In this document: one piece after another, positions 32,807-41,602 of the stretch
Numbering within the stretch: position 1 is the stretch's first letter
Layout of the letters: each line of letters begins with the position of its first letter
DNA from: CBFDBF01 sp050291465
GTDB taxonomy: Bacteria; Pseudomonadota; Gammaproteobacteria; Chromatiales; Chromatiaceae
DNA: 64,000 nt
Direction of reading: 5' to 3'
NCBI GenBank assembly: GCA_050291465.1
Contig: JBNKJV010000007.1
Span: 62,001-126,000 of the forward strand
Program-made: the position numbers and the translations under genes
Notes under the pieces: model-generated
Told to the model about the DNA's origin: nothing
Database searches by the model: none
What the model saw: only the letters and a program-made list of their open reading frames with translations

Positions 32807-34450
32807 TCAAATCAGGCACACCTTTTGCCGGAGTTCCTCCGTCAGCACCCGTTTGTTCTCTGAATAATCCACCGGTACCTCCAATAAGTGTACACCCTCG
32901 GCATCAAGACACATCTCCAGCATCGGGATAAACTCATCGGCACGGGTAACACGGTGGCCGAATGCTCCATAGCTCTGAGCATACTGAACGAAATCCGGGT
33001 TATTAAAATCCAACCCATAATCGGCGAATCCCGCGTCCTCCTGTTTCCACCTGATCATGCCGTATCCGTTATCGTTGAGGATAACCACCACCAGATCCAG
33101 CTTCAGCCGCACCGCGGTCTCAAGTTCCTGGGAGTTCATCATGAAACCGCCGTCACCACATACAGCCACGACCTTGCGATCCGGCCGGGCGATCTTTGCC
33201 GCAATGGCCGCCGGAAGACCGGCTCCCATGGCGGCGAGTGTATTATCCAGCAACACGGTGTTAGGCTGATAGGCGGGGTAATTGCGTGCGATCCAGATCT
33301 TGTAGATACCATTGTCGAGAGTGATGATGCCGTCATCCGGAATCCCGTGCCGCAGGTCATGAACCAGTCGCTGCGGAATAATGGGAAAGGCGTCGCTATC
33401 ACTTTTCTCCGCCACCATCTTATGTGTCTCTTCCCGCATTCGGCGGAAAAAATCGAACTCCCAATGCCCCTGGGGGACAACCACATCGGATAACATCTCT
33501 ATGCCGTCGGAGATATCACCAATCACCTCCAGGGTCGGAAAATAGACGTCATCCACCTCCGCCGGATCGAAGTTAAAATGGATCACCTTCGCGGTATTGT
33601 TATGCCCCATGATGGCCGGTGGTTTCTCGGTTACGTCGTGGCCGACGGATATGATCAGGTCCGCGCGATCGATAGCGCAGTGCAGATAATCCCCTTCGGT
33701 AACGGCGGCGGTACCCAGATACTTCTGGTGTCGTTCGTCGAGCACGCCCTTGCCCATCTGGGTGACAAAAAACGGAATACCGGTTTTCTCGATAAAGGCC
33801 TCCAGATTGTTGGAAATCCTCTTGCGGTTACCTCCCCCGGCGATCATCAGCAGCGGGCGTGTGGCTGCCATAATCATTTCCGCCGCCTGTTCCACCGATC
33901 GCCTATCCGGTGTCGGCCGGCGGAAAGCGATCTTCCGCAGCGGCTTGTTCTCCGTCTCCTCCCGGGCGATGTCTTCCGGCAACTCCAGGTGCACGGCGCC
34001 GGGCCGTTCCTTCTCCGCCAGCTTGAAGGCCTGTCTGACCAGGGAAGGTATCTTCTCCGCCGAATGGATCCGCTCCGCCATCTTGGTCAACGGGCGCATG
34101 GTCTGCACCACGTCGACGATCTGAAAACGCCCCTGCTTGCTGGTCTTAATGGGTTTCTGACCGGTGATCACCAGCAGCGGCATGCCACCGAGCTGCGCAT
34201 AGGCGACACCGGTCACCAGGTTGGTGGCCCCCGGACCAAGGGTAGAGAGCGCAACCCCGGCCTTTCCCGTCAACCGGCCATAGGCGGCAGCCATGAAGGC
34301 GGCACCCTGCTCATGCCGGGTCAGAACCAGCTGAATTGGGGATCTGCGCAGTGATTCGAGAAGGTCCAGGTTCTCTTCCCCGGGTATCCCGAACACGTAT
34401 TCGACCCCCTCCTCCTCAAGGCAGCGGACAAAGATATCGGACGCCTTCAT
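32807..34450 (-). CDS. Acetolactate synthase, catabolic (AlsS-like)
   Basis: A 547-residue thiamine-diphosphate enzyme. The catalytic glutamate is in FGIPGEENLD (about residue 24), the diphosphate/Mg motif is GDGGFMMN...NDNGYG, and the middle domain runs about 190-320. The absence of an adjacent small subunit gene, and the lack of a visible FAD-type insertion, suggest the catabolic type that makes acetolactate for acetoin or as a side pathway. I cannot exclude a biosynthetic role. It is monocistronic. Confidence 0.85.
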   Translation of the reverse strand: MKASDIFVRCLEEEGVEYVFGIPGEENLDLLESLRRSPIQLVLTRHEQGAAFMAAAYGRLTGKAGVALSTLGPGATNLVTGVAYAQLGGMPLLVITGQKPIKTSKQGRFQIVDVVQTMRPLTKMAERIHSAEKIPSLVRQAFKLAEKERPGAVHLELPEDIAREETENKPLRKIAFRRPTPDRRSVEQAAEMIMAATRPLLMIAGGGNRKRISNNLEAFIEKTGIPFFVTQMGKGVLDERHQKYLGTAAVTEGDYLHCAIDRADLIISVGHDVTEKPPAIMGHNNTAKVIHFNFDPAEVDDVYFPTLEVIGDISDGIEMLSDVVVPQGHWEFDFFRRMREETHKMVAEKSDSDAFPIIPQRLVHDLRHGIPDDGIITLDNGIYKIWIARNYPAYQPNTVLLDNTLAAMGAGLPAAIAAKIARPDRKVVAVCGDGGFMMNSQELETAVRLKLDLVVVILNDNGYGMIRWKQEDAGFADYGLDFNNPDFVQYAQSYGAFGHRVTRADEFIPMLEMCLDAEGVHLLEVPVDYSENKRVLTEELRQKVCLI

Positions 34451-34734
34451 GACGGGTCTCCCAAAGCGGTGTCATGGATCAATACCTTGGGTCGATCACA
34501 GACATTACAAGCTCTCTATCAGGCTCGCAGCCCCTCTTTCCCCGGGATCCCGGCGCCCGCCGTGCGAAGTTTCCGCGGCGCTCCCGCCCGATACCCGGAA
34601 AAACCCCATAACTTATTGATTATATTCCCTTCAGAAGGCACAATGCGCGGCTGGGCGAAACGGTCGCAGGCACGGCCTGATTTCGGATTCAACCGTATTA
34701 ATTAGACACTGCAAAGAATGTTAGAGGAAAACCG

Positions 34735-35376
34735 ATGAGACTTATTCTTCTGGGCGCCCCGGGCGCGGGCAAAGGTACTGTAGCCAAGATGCTGACCAAG
34801 CTGGATGGCTCCGTACAGATCTCCACCGGCGACATCCTGCGCGCCGCCGTAAAAGACGGCACCGACCTGGGCAAACAGGCCAAAGCCTTCATGGATGCCG
34901 GCGACCTGGTCCCGGACGAACTGATCATGGGTATTATGAAAGAGCGTCTGAAAGAAGACGACTGCCAGGCCGGTTTCCTGCTCGACGGCTTTCCCCGCAC
35001 CATTCCGCAGGCGGAACAGCTGAAGGGCCTGCTGGCCGACCTGGGCATCACCCTGGAAGCGGCGGTGAATCTGGACGTACCGCGGGACGTCATCCTCGAC
35101 CGCCTTACCACCCGCCGCACCTGTGTAGGCTGTGGGGCCATCTACAACGTGAAGTCCATGCCCCCGAAGGTGGAAGGCAAATGCGACAAGTGCGGCGCTG
35201 AGGTTGTGCAGCGTGACGACGAGACTGAAGAAGCCATATCCAACCGCCTCGACGTCTACAACGAAAAAACCGCCCCGTTGGTGGATTTTTACAAGAACGA
35301 AGGCCTGCTGCTGGACGTGAATGCCACCTCCAGTGACGCCGTGGTCGCCGCCATCCAGGAGAAACTGGCGGGCTGA
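34735..35376 (+). CDS. adk: Adenylate kinase
   Basis: A 213-residue kinase interconverting ATP + AMP and 2 ADP. P-loop GAPGAGKGT at residues 7-15, AMP-binding STGDILR and LDGFPRT. The LID carries four cysteines (CVGC...CDKC), the zinc-binding form that E. coli Adk lacks but many other bacteria have. It starts at ATG 34735 after AGAGGAAAACCG, and is followed by a very strong terminator at 35435. Confidence 0.97.
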   Translation: MRLILLGAPGAGKGTVAKMLTKLDGSVQISTGDILRAAVKDGTDLGKQAKAFMDAGDLVPDELIMGIMKERLKEDDCQAGFLLDGFPRTIPQAEQLKGLLADLGITLEAAVNLDVPRDVILDRLTTRRTCVGCGAIYNVKSMPPKVEGKCDKCGAEVVQRDDETEEAISNRLDVYNEKTAPLVDFYKNEGLLLDVNATSSDAVVAAIQEKLAG

Positions 35377-35434
35377 TCTTTGCTCGACTTGCGGCAGGAT
35401 CCCCCGGGTTCCTGACCACAGAAGCATGGGATCG

Positions 35435-35474
35435 GGCCGGGATGCAACGTAGCCGTTGCATCCCGGCCTTTTTT
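35435..35474 (+). terminator. Strong intrinsic terminator after adk
   Basis: GGCCGGGATGCAACG and CGTTGCATCCCGGCC form a perfect 15-bp stem with a 4-nt loop, followed by TTTTTTATT. It lies about 60 bp past the adk stop and ends just before the acylphosphatase gene. Confidence 0.95.
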
Positions 35475-35492
35475 ATTGAGAATAAACTGCTT

Positions 35493-35828
35493 ATGAATAC
35501 CGAACGCTATTTCCGGGTTCTGGGCAGGGTCCAGGGTGTAATGTTCCGCCAGACCTTTATTCGTGCGGCGCAAAAAAGGGGGCTCAGGGGCGCCGCCACA
35601 AACCTGTCCGACGGCAGCGTCAGCTGTTTTCTTTCCGGCAGCGAGGGGCAAATCAACGAAATCCTCGAAGGCCTCCGCTCCGGACGGGAGATCAACTCCT
35701 GGGGAGCGCAGGTGGAGCAGCTTATCCCATTAGACCCCGCCGAGGGACTGGCCTTTGAAAAACACCAGGTAACCACCGCGAATGTCGACGCCTTCAACTG
35801 GAGTCCGGACGTAAAGATGCATCTCTGA
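35493..35828 (+). CDS. acyP: Acylphosphatase-like protein
   Basis: A 111-residue acylphosphatase domain. The phosphate-binding loop is GRVQGVMFRQ with the catalytic arginine, and the catalytic asparagine is in ATNLSDGSV. It cleaves acyl phosphates such as carbamoyl phosphate or acetyl phosphate. ATG 35493 is the first start that keeps the family length; it has no strong ribosome site. Because it begins 20 bp after the adk terminator it needs its own promoter or relies on read-through. The ACP domain at the start of hypF is a separate relative. Confidence 0.85.
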   Translation: MNTERYFRVLGRVQGVMFRQTFIRAAQKRGLRGAATNLSDGSVSCFLSGSEGQINEILEGLRSGREINSWGAQVEQLIPLDPAEGLAFEKHQVTTANVDAFNWSPDVKMHL

Positions 35829-35926
35829 CGGATGCCTCCGAACAATCCTAACAAGCGGAAAGGCAAAATAGCGGACCGTTTCTATCCCCCCTTGCGGGGG
35901 GAACCACGGAGCTTAGCCCGGATAGT

Positions 35927-37375
35927 TTAATGCGCGGGCAGTTTAGGCGGCTTCAGTCCTACCATGTCCTGCATCAAGCGTATCACCTGGGCGCTGTATC
36001 CGTACTCGTTGTCGTACCAGACGTACAGCACCAGTCGATCACCGTCCACGATAGTGGCCTGGGAATCCACCACGCCGGCATGCGATGAACCCACCAGGTC
36101 GGTGGATACCAGCTCCGTGGAGGCGGTGAAGTCGATCTGTTCCTGCATGGGCGAGTGAAGAGCGATATCACGCAGGTGATCGTTGACCTCCTCCTTGCTG
36201 GTCTCCCGTTCCAGGTTTAGGTTCATTATCGCCATGGAGACGTTCGGGGTCGGTACCCGGATGGCATTACCGGTGAGTTTGCCCGCAAGCTCCGGCAGCG
36301 CCTTGGCCACCGCCTTGGCCGCTCCGGTTGTGGTAATCACCAGATTCAGCGGGGCGCTGCGGCCGCGACGATCTCCCTTGTGGTAGTTATCGATCAGATT
36401 CTGGTCGTTGGTATAGGAGTGAACCGTCTCCACATGGCCGTTCCTGATACCGAACTCATCATTGATCGCCTTGAGGACGGGGGTGATGGCGTTGGTTGTG
36501 CAGGAAGCGGCGCTGAGAATGGTATCCGTGGATACGATATCACTCTGATTCACCCCGTAGACGATATTCTTTATTTCACCCTTGCCGGGAGCGGTAAGAA
36601 TCACTTTGGAGGCACCGGGGCACTTGATGTGCTGACCAAGTCCCTCCTCGTCACGCCACTTTCCGGTATTGTCCACCACCAGGGCGTTGTCGATTCCATA
36701 TTTTGTATAGTCAACATCCGCCGGTGAATCGGCATAGATAAACTGGATGTAATTGCCGTTTGCGATAATGGCGTTGTTCTCTTCATCGATCCGGATGGAT
36801 CCGTTAAAGGGACCGTGCACGGAATCCCGACGTAGCAGACTGGCCCGCTTCTTGATATCTCCCGACTTGCCACCGCGGACCACGACCGCACGCAACCGCA
36901 TCTTGTTACCTGCACCGGTGCGGGCAATAAGCATACGCGCCAGCAGACGACCGATACGACCGAACCCGTACAGCACGATATCCTGTGGCTCTTCCAGGGT
37001 GCTGGTTCTGCCGGTGTTGACACTGGCAAGTTCCCTTTTGAGGTAATCGGCGACACTCTCTGTTCCGCCGGAGTGAATGTAGTTATGACACAACTTGCCC
37101 AGATCGATTCTGGCAGGTGCCAGATCCATCGCGGACATGGTCTCCAGCATCTCGTAACTTCTGGTGATATCCAGTTCCTCACCCACCATCTGGCGGGCAA
37201 AGCGGTGTGCCTTTAGGATATCGATAGTAGAATGCCCCATGAGCCGGCGCCCGAAAATCCTGATGACCACACCGTTTTCCCGGTACATCTGGCCCACGAG
37301 CGGAATCATCTTTTCCGCCAGGTTCTGGCGGCCCTTCCACTCCTGAAGATATTGTTCGCTGGTCTTGGTGCTCAT
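35927..37375 (-). CDS. Glyceraldehyde-3-phosphate dehydrogenase, long form
   Basis: A 482-residue GAPDH. Catalytic residues are seen in SAASCTTNAI (Cys) and ETVHSYTNDQ (His); the NAD fold begins at YGFGRIGRLLARML near residue 134. It is about 130-145 residues longer than standard GAPDH, with a helical N-terminal extension (residues 1-128) of unknown role. Long GAPDHs of this type are found in pseudomonads and related groups beside an ordinary GAPDH, so a second enzyme may be elsewhere. It is monocistronic and convergent with acylphosphatase. Confidence 0.88.
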   Translation of the reverse strand: MSTKTSEQYLQEWKGRQNLAEKMIPLVGQMYRENGVVIRIFGRRLMGHSTIDILKAHRFARQMVGEELDITRSYEMLETMSAMDLAPARIDLGKLCHNYIHSGGTESVADYLKRELASVNTGRTSTLEEPQDIVLYGFGRIGRLLARMLIARTGAGNKMRLRAVVVRGGKSGDIKKRASLLRRDSVHGPFNGSIRIDEENNAIIANGNYIQFIYADSPADVDYTKYGIDNALVVDNTGKWRDEEGLGQHIKCPGASKVILTAPGKGEIKNIVYGVNQSDIVSTDTILSAASCTTNAITPVLKAINDEFGIRNGHVETVHSYTNDQNLIDNYHKGDRRGRSAPLNLVITTTGAAKAVAKALPELAGKLTGNAIRVPTPNVSMAIMNLNLERETSKEEVNDHLRDIALHSPMQEQIDFTASTELVSTDLVGSSHAGVVDSQATIVDGDRLVLYVWYDNEYGYSAQVIRLMQDMVGLKPPKLPAH

Positions 37376-37502
37376 CTATCTACCTGCTCCTGAAAAGTAA
37401 GGTTGGCTTGACGCTGAAATCCGAGAGAAAGGACCGCCCCCCTTGGGCAGACCCGTCGTAAAGGGGCGTAATGATATCAAATTGAAGCGGTCGGGTGGGC
37501 GT

Positions 37503-37522
37503 AAAAACCGTTATTAAACGGT
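37503..37522 (-). terminator. Intrinsic terminator of the WD40 gene
   Basis: Stem ACCGTT / AACGGT with a 4-nt loop; the minus strand runs into TTTTTAC. It lies immediately beyond the stop at 37524. Confidence 0.75.
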
Positions 37523-37523
37523 G

Positions 37524-38501
37524 TTATTCAACACTGTTTGCAGGGGATTTAATTTCCGAGAGGTCCCAAATCCGCACGCTGGCGTCGTCGCTGGTGGTGG
37601 CCAGGAAACGACCATCCGGTGAAACCGTCACGGCGGCACCGCACAAATCATGTTTCTGCAGACGCTGCAGGGTTTTTCCGGTTTCCGGGTCAAGGATCAG
37701 AACGGAGCTGTCCGTCTGTCGGCTGATACTGGCCAGACGGCGGCCGTCAGGCAAAAACCGGATATCGTTGATTCTGCCCCCATGCTCCGTTCGTATCTCT
37801 TCCAGACTTCCACTCCGCAGGTTCCAGCGGTAGAGATCAAACCAGCCCGCCCCATACAGGTGCTGGCCGTCCGGTGCAAATGCGAGGGTAGCCGAACTGT
37901 TGCGGGAACGGGCAAAATAGCGGGGTTCACTCTGGATTGCCCAATAGGCAAGCCCACCCTTATGGCTCGCAGCCGCAAGGTGCCGCCCCTTCCCGTCCAC
38001 GGCTACCGTCTCGACCTCTTCCGGAAACAGCTTCCACTCCCGCAGCAACGCACCGCTGGAGAGCTGCCATAACCGGACCATTCCATCCGCGTGTCCGGTC
38101 ACTATCCGGTCCACCCCTTCATGGGCGACCATATGACTGATAGGAGAAGGGGTCTGCCATGCCTTTTTCATGTGGCCCTGCAGATCCCACTCCCCGATCA
38201 TGCCGTCATACCCGGCGGTAACCAGCCTCCGCCCGCGTCGAATAAAATGAATCCCGTTCACCGTCCCCTGGTGCGCTCTCCAGCCGGCCGCCGGAACACC
38301 CCCCTGTAGACGCCAGAGACGCAGCCGGCCGTCCCAGTCTCCGGAGGCGAGAAGCTCGGCACGGGGATCGATGGCCAGGGCACTCCCTCCGCTGTGGGCG
38401 TCCCGGATAATCACGTCCGCCGGCCTGCCCTGTGGTCCGGCACACCCGACTATCAGTGAAATCAACAGGAGCGAACCGATAATTTTCACCCGGGGCAGCA
38501 T
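37524..38501 (-). CDS. WD40-repeat outer-membrane or periplasmic lipoprotein
   Basis: A 325-residue protein with a lipoprotein signal ending in LIVGC (Cys about residue 20), then five or more WD-type blades (for example LLASGDWDGRLRLW, LVTAGYDGMIGEWD, IVTGHADGMVRLWQL, FLATTSDDASVRIWD) that together would close a beta-propeller. It should be a surface for protein contacts on a lipid-anchored scaffold. Its start is 10 nt from a repeated copy of the lysS 3' end (38512-38531). It probably has its own promoter within the 150-bp gap after lysS. Confidence 0.85.
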   Translation of the reverse strand: MLPRVKIIGSLLLISLIVGCAGPQGRPADVIIRDAHSGGSALAIDPRAELLASGDWDGRLRLWRLQGGVPAAGWRAHQGTVNGIHFIRRGRRLVTAGYDGMIGEWDLQGHMKKAWQTPSPISHMVAHEGVDRIVTGHADGMVRLWQLSSGALLREWKLFPEEVETVAVDGKGRHLAAASHKGGLAYWAIQSEPRYFARSRNSSATLAFAPDGQHLYGAGWFDLYRWNLRSGSLEEIRTEHGGRINDIRFLPDGRRLASISRQTDSSVLILDPETGKTLQRLQKHDLCGAAVTVSPDGRFLATTSDDASVRIWDLSEIKSPANSVE

Positions 38502-38511
38502 TGGGAGATCC

Positions 38512-38670
38512 TATTCAGGCCGCATATGTGGGTGAGGCGGGACCGAAGGTCCTGTGGACCTTCGCAGCCCGACGAACGCCGGCACAAGGATGTGCCGGCT
38601 GGTGCCGAAAAAACCACCAATGTCGCGCCAGGGACGGCATGCACCCTCCTTATTCAGGCCGCATATGTGG
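38512..38670. repeat. 20-bp direct repeat of the lysS 3' end with a hairpin-rich spacer
   Basis: TATTCAGGCCGCATATGTGG occurs at 38651-38670, where it encodes the last residues and stop of lysS, and again at 38512-38531, 139 bp away. The second copy would still encode the same final residues followed by a stop. Between them are two perfect hairpins, GAAGGTCC/GGACCTTC and GCCGGCACA/TGTGCCGGC. This looks like a small insertion that recreated the gene end, or a tandem duplication that then diverged. Confidence 0.6.
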
Positions 38671-40167
38671 AAACAACAAAACATCCCGAATACTTGGTGA
38701 ATCCGTAAACAGCATCACCAGACGATCGATACCGATACCCTCACCCGCGGTGGGCGGCATACCGTGCTCCAGGGCCCGGATGTAATCGGCGTCAAAGTGC
38801 ATCGCCTCGTCATCGCCCGCCTCTTTCTCCGCCACCTGTTGCCGGAAGCGGTCGGCCTGGTCCTCCGCATCGTTCAGCTCGGAGAATCCGTTTGCGATCT
38901 CCCGTCCCCCCACAAAGAACTCGAAGCGGTCGGTGACGAAGGGATCATTATCATTGCGGCGCGCCAGAGGCGAAACCTCGGTGGGATAGGCGGTGATAAA
39001 AGTGGGGTTCATCAGCCTGTGTTCCACGGTCTTTTCGAAGATCTCGATCTGCACCTTACCGAGGCCGTAGGAATCCTTGAGCGGAATCTCCAGGCTTTCT
39101 GCCAGAGCCCGCGCCTGCCCGAGGTCGTCCAGCTGAGCCGCGGAAATTTCGGGATTGAAATGCAGGATGGACTCCTTCACCGTCATACGCGCGAAGGGGC
39201 TGCCGAAATCATACTGTTCGCCCTGGTAACTGATGGTGGTGGAACCCACGATCTCCCCTGCCAGAGCCCGTAACATATCCTCGGTCAGATCCATAAGATC
39301 GTTATAATCCGCGTACGCCTCATAGAATTCCAACATGGTGAATTCCGGATTATGCCGGGTGGAGAGTCCTTCGTTGCGGAAATTCCGGTTGATCTCGTAG
39401 ACCCGCTCGAAACCACCCACCACCAACCGCTTAAGATAGAGTTCCGGCGCTATGCGCAGAAACAGCTCCATATCGAGGGCGTTGTGTCGGGTGGCAAAGG
39501 GCCGGGCCGCCGCCCCACCGGGGATGGCCTGCATCATGGGGGTCTCCACTTCTAGGAATCCCCTTTCATTGAGGTAATTGCGAATAAACTGCACCATCCG
39601 TGTACGCACCAGAAAGGTCTGGCGCGAAACCTCGTTCACGATAAGATCGAGATAACGCTGGCGATAACGCTGCTCCTGGTCGGAAAAGGCGTCGAACACC
39701 TTACCGTCAGCCTCCTTCACCACCGGCAGCGGGCGTAGCGCCTTGGTCAGCATCCGCAGTTCGTCACACCGCACGGACAACTCCCCGGTCTTGGTCTTGA
39801 ACAGCTGTCCCTCGGCACCGACGATATCCCCGAGATCCCAGTGTTTCTTGAACTCCTCGTTGTAAAAACCCTCCGGCAGACTGTCACGCTGGACAAAAAG
39901 CTGGATTCGGCCCGACATATCCTGGATGTGGGCGAAACTGGCCTTACCCATGATGCGCCGGCTCATCAAGCGTCCGGCGACACAGACCCGGACATTCAAC
40001 TGTTCCAACTCTTCGCTGCTCTTTTCGCTGTACTCGGCGTGTAACTCGCCTGCCATTACATTGCGGCGAAAATCGTTGGGAAATGCAACGCCTTTCTCGC
40101 GCAACCTGGCCAGCTTCTCGCGGCGCTGGGCAATGAGTTTGTTCTCGTCTTGTTCCTGATTGGTCAT
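38650..40167 (-). CDS. lysS: Lysyl-tRNA synthetase, class II
   Basis: A 505-residue enzyme charging tRNA-Lys. An N-terminal OB-fold anticodon-binding domain (about 60-145) is followed by the class II catalytic core: motif 2 in FRNEGLSTRHNPEFTMLEFYEAYA, motif 3 in GEGIGIDRLVM. The last residues are LLFPHMRPE, as typical. It is downstream of prfB with a repeat-bearing gap of 147 bp; this prfB-lysS order is widespread in proteobacteria. The end of the gene is duplicated (see 38512-38670). Confidence 0.97.
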   Translation of the reverse strand: MTNQEQDENKLIAQRREKLARLREKGVAFPNDFRRNVMAGELHAEYSEKSSEELEQLNVRVCVAGRLMSRRIMGKASFAHIQDMSGRIQLFVQRDSLPEGFYNEEFKKHWDLGDIVGAEGQLFKTKTGELSVRCDELRMLTKALRPLPVVKEADGKVFDAFSDQEQRYRQRYLDLIVNEVSRQTFLVRTRMVQFIRNYLNERGFLEVETPMMQAIPGGAAARPFATRHNALDMELFLRIAPELYLKRLVVGGFERVYEINRNFRNEGLSTRHNPEFTMLEFYEAYADYNDLMDLTEDMLRALAGEIVGSTTISYQGEQYDFGSPFARMTVKESILHFNPEISAAQLDDLGQARALAESLEIPLKDSYGLGKVQIEIFEKTVEHRLMNPTFITAYPTEVSPLARRNDNDPFVTDRFEFFVGGREIANGFSELNDAEDQADRFRQQVAEKEAGDDEAMHFDADYIRALEHGMPPTAGEGIGIDRLVMLFTDSPSIRDVLLFPHMRPE

Positions 40168-40189
40168 CTTTTAACGCCTAAGTTAAATT

Positions 40190-40302
40190 GCCACGGAGAC
40201 ACGGAGGGCTCAGAGAAACAACCGTTTAATGGTCCAGCATGAATCCAAATTGAACCTTCGCAAAATACCAAGTCAACTCTGTGTTCTCTGTGCCTCCGTG
40301 GC
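40190..40302. repeat. 113-bp imperfect inverted repeat between prfB and lysS
   Basis: Ends GCCACGGAGACACGGAGGGC and, inverted, GCCACGGAGGCACAGAGAAC share most positions over about 25 bp. The core has no coding sign. It sits within a normally short prfB-lysS spacer, so it interrupts the operon without obviously ending transcription. Confidence 0.55.
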
Positions 40303-40314
40303 TCATATTCCCAT

Positions 40315-41413
40315 TTACAATCCGCTTTTAAGGCTGGCTTCGATGAAGATATCTAGGCCGCCGTCCAGCACCGCCTGGGTGTTACCGGTCTCCACGCCGG
40401 TGCGCAGATCCTTGATACGCGACTGATCCAGCACATAGGAACGAATCTGGCTCCCCCAGCCTATGTCGGACTTGGACTCCTCCACGGCCTGCTGATCGGC
40501 ATTGCGCTTCTGGATCTCCAGTTCATACAGCTTGGCCTTGAGCTGCTTCATCGCCTGATCCTTGTTCTTGTGCTGGGAGCGGTCGTTCTGGCACTGCACC
40601 ACGATCCCGGAAGGGTTGTGGGTTATACGCACCGCCGACTCGGTCCGGTTCACGTGCTGCCCACCGGCCCCGCTGGCCCGATAAACGTCGATGCGCAGAT
40701 CGGCCGGATTTATCTCCACTTCGATGGAATCATCGATTTCCGGAGAGACAAACACCGCGGCGAATGAAGTATGACGCCGGTTTCCCGAATCGAAGGGTGA
40801 TTTTCGTACCAGGCGGTGAACACCGATCTCGGTGCGCAACCAACCGAAGGCGTAATCCCCTTCAACCCTGACGGTGGCGGATTTTATTCCTGCCACCTCG
40901 CCCGGAGAGACTTCCATTAATTCCGTCTTGAACCCCTTGGCCTCGCCCCAGCGCAGGTACATGCGCAACAGCATTTCCGCCCAATCCTGCGCCTCGGTAC
41001 CGCCGGAGCCGGCCTGAATATCGAGGAAGGCGTTGTTAGGGTCCATTTCGCGGGAGAACATGCGTCGGAATTCCAGGTCGGAGACGAGATTTTCATACCC
41101 CTCGAGATCCGCGACCACGGCGTCAACGGTTTCTTCGTCGCCTTCTTCCACCGCCATATCAAGGAGGTCCCGGGCATCGGCAAGTCCTTTTGTCAGCTCT
41201 TCCAGGGTGTCCACCACCCCCTCCAGGGAAGCACGTTCCTTACCCAGGGCCTGGGCCTTATCCGGGTCGTTCCAGATATCCGGATCTTCCAGTTCGCGCA
41301 GAACCTCGGTCAACCTCTCTTTTTTGCCGGCATAGTCAAAGATACCCCCTCAGGGAGTCGCTACGCCCTTGCAGTTCGCCGATTTTGCCGGTGATTGGAT
41401 TGAGATCCTGCAT
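40315..41413 (-). CDS. prfB: Peptide chain release factor 2, with programmed +1 frameshift
   Basis: RF2 terminates translation at UGA and UAA. The start is ATG 41413 (GAGG upstream). The first 25 codons end at an in-frame UGA (41338-41336), and the main frame continues after a +1 shift to 40315, giving 365 residues, exactly the E. coli length. Signatures: SPF in LVRKSPFDSGNRRHTSF and GGQ in SGAGGQHVNRTES. The shift is autoregulatory: low RF2 lets ribosomes slip and make more RF2. A plain reading-frame caller would miss the 5' part. Confidence 0.96.
41335..41350 (-). promoter_or_regulatory. RF2 programmed frameshift site
   Basis: Minus strand reads AGGGGG TAT CTT TGA C: an internal Shine-Dalgarno-like element, a 3-nt spacer and the slippery CUU-UGA-C. 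It is identical to the E. coli prfB site. SD element plus strand coordinates 41345-41350; UGA at 41338-41336. Confidence 0.96.
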
Positions 41414-41602
41414 ACTGTGCCTCAAAAAAAAGGAATCGCGCATATTACACTACCTGGATGTGGGGTAAAACAGCCGGTATGTGGTTACTCCCCGGCGAAC
41501 CTAAATCTTTCCCACTCAGCCGTCGATAGGTTATGCTCCTATCCAAATAAATATAGAAAACGCTTTTCCACAAGCGAAATAACAACAGCTCCCGGATTGA
41601 TT

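Noticed and set aside
35886..35905. C6/G6 hairpin after the acylphosphatase gene as a terminator
   Set aside because: Strong stem but no T-run on either strand.
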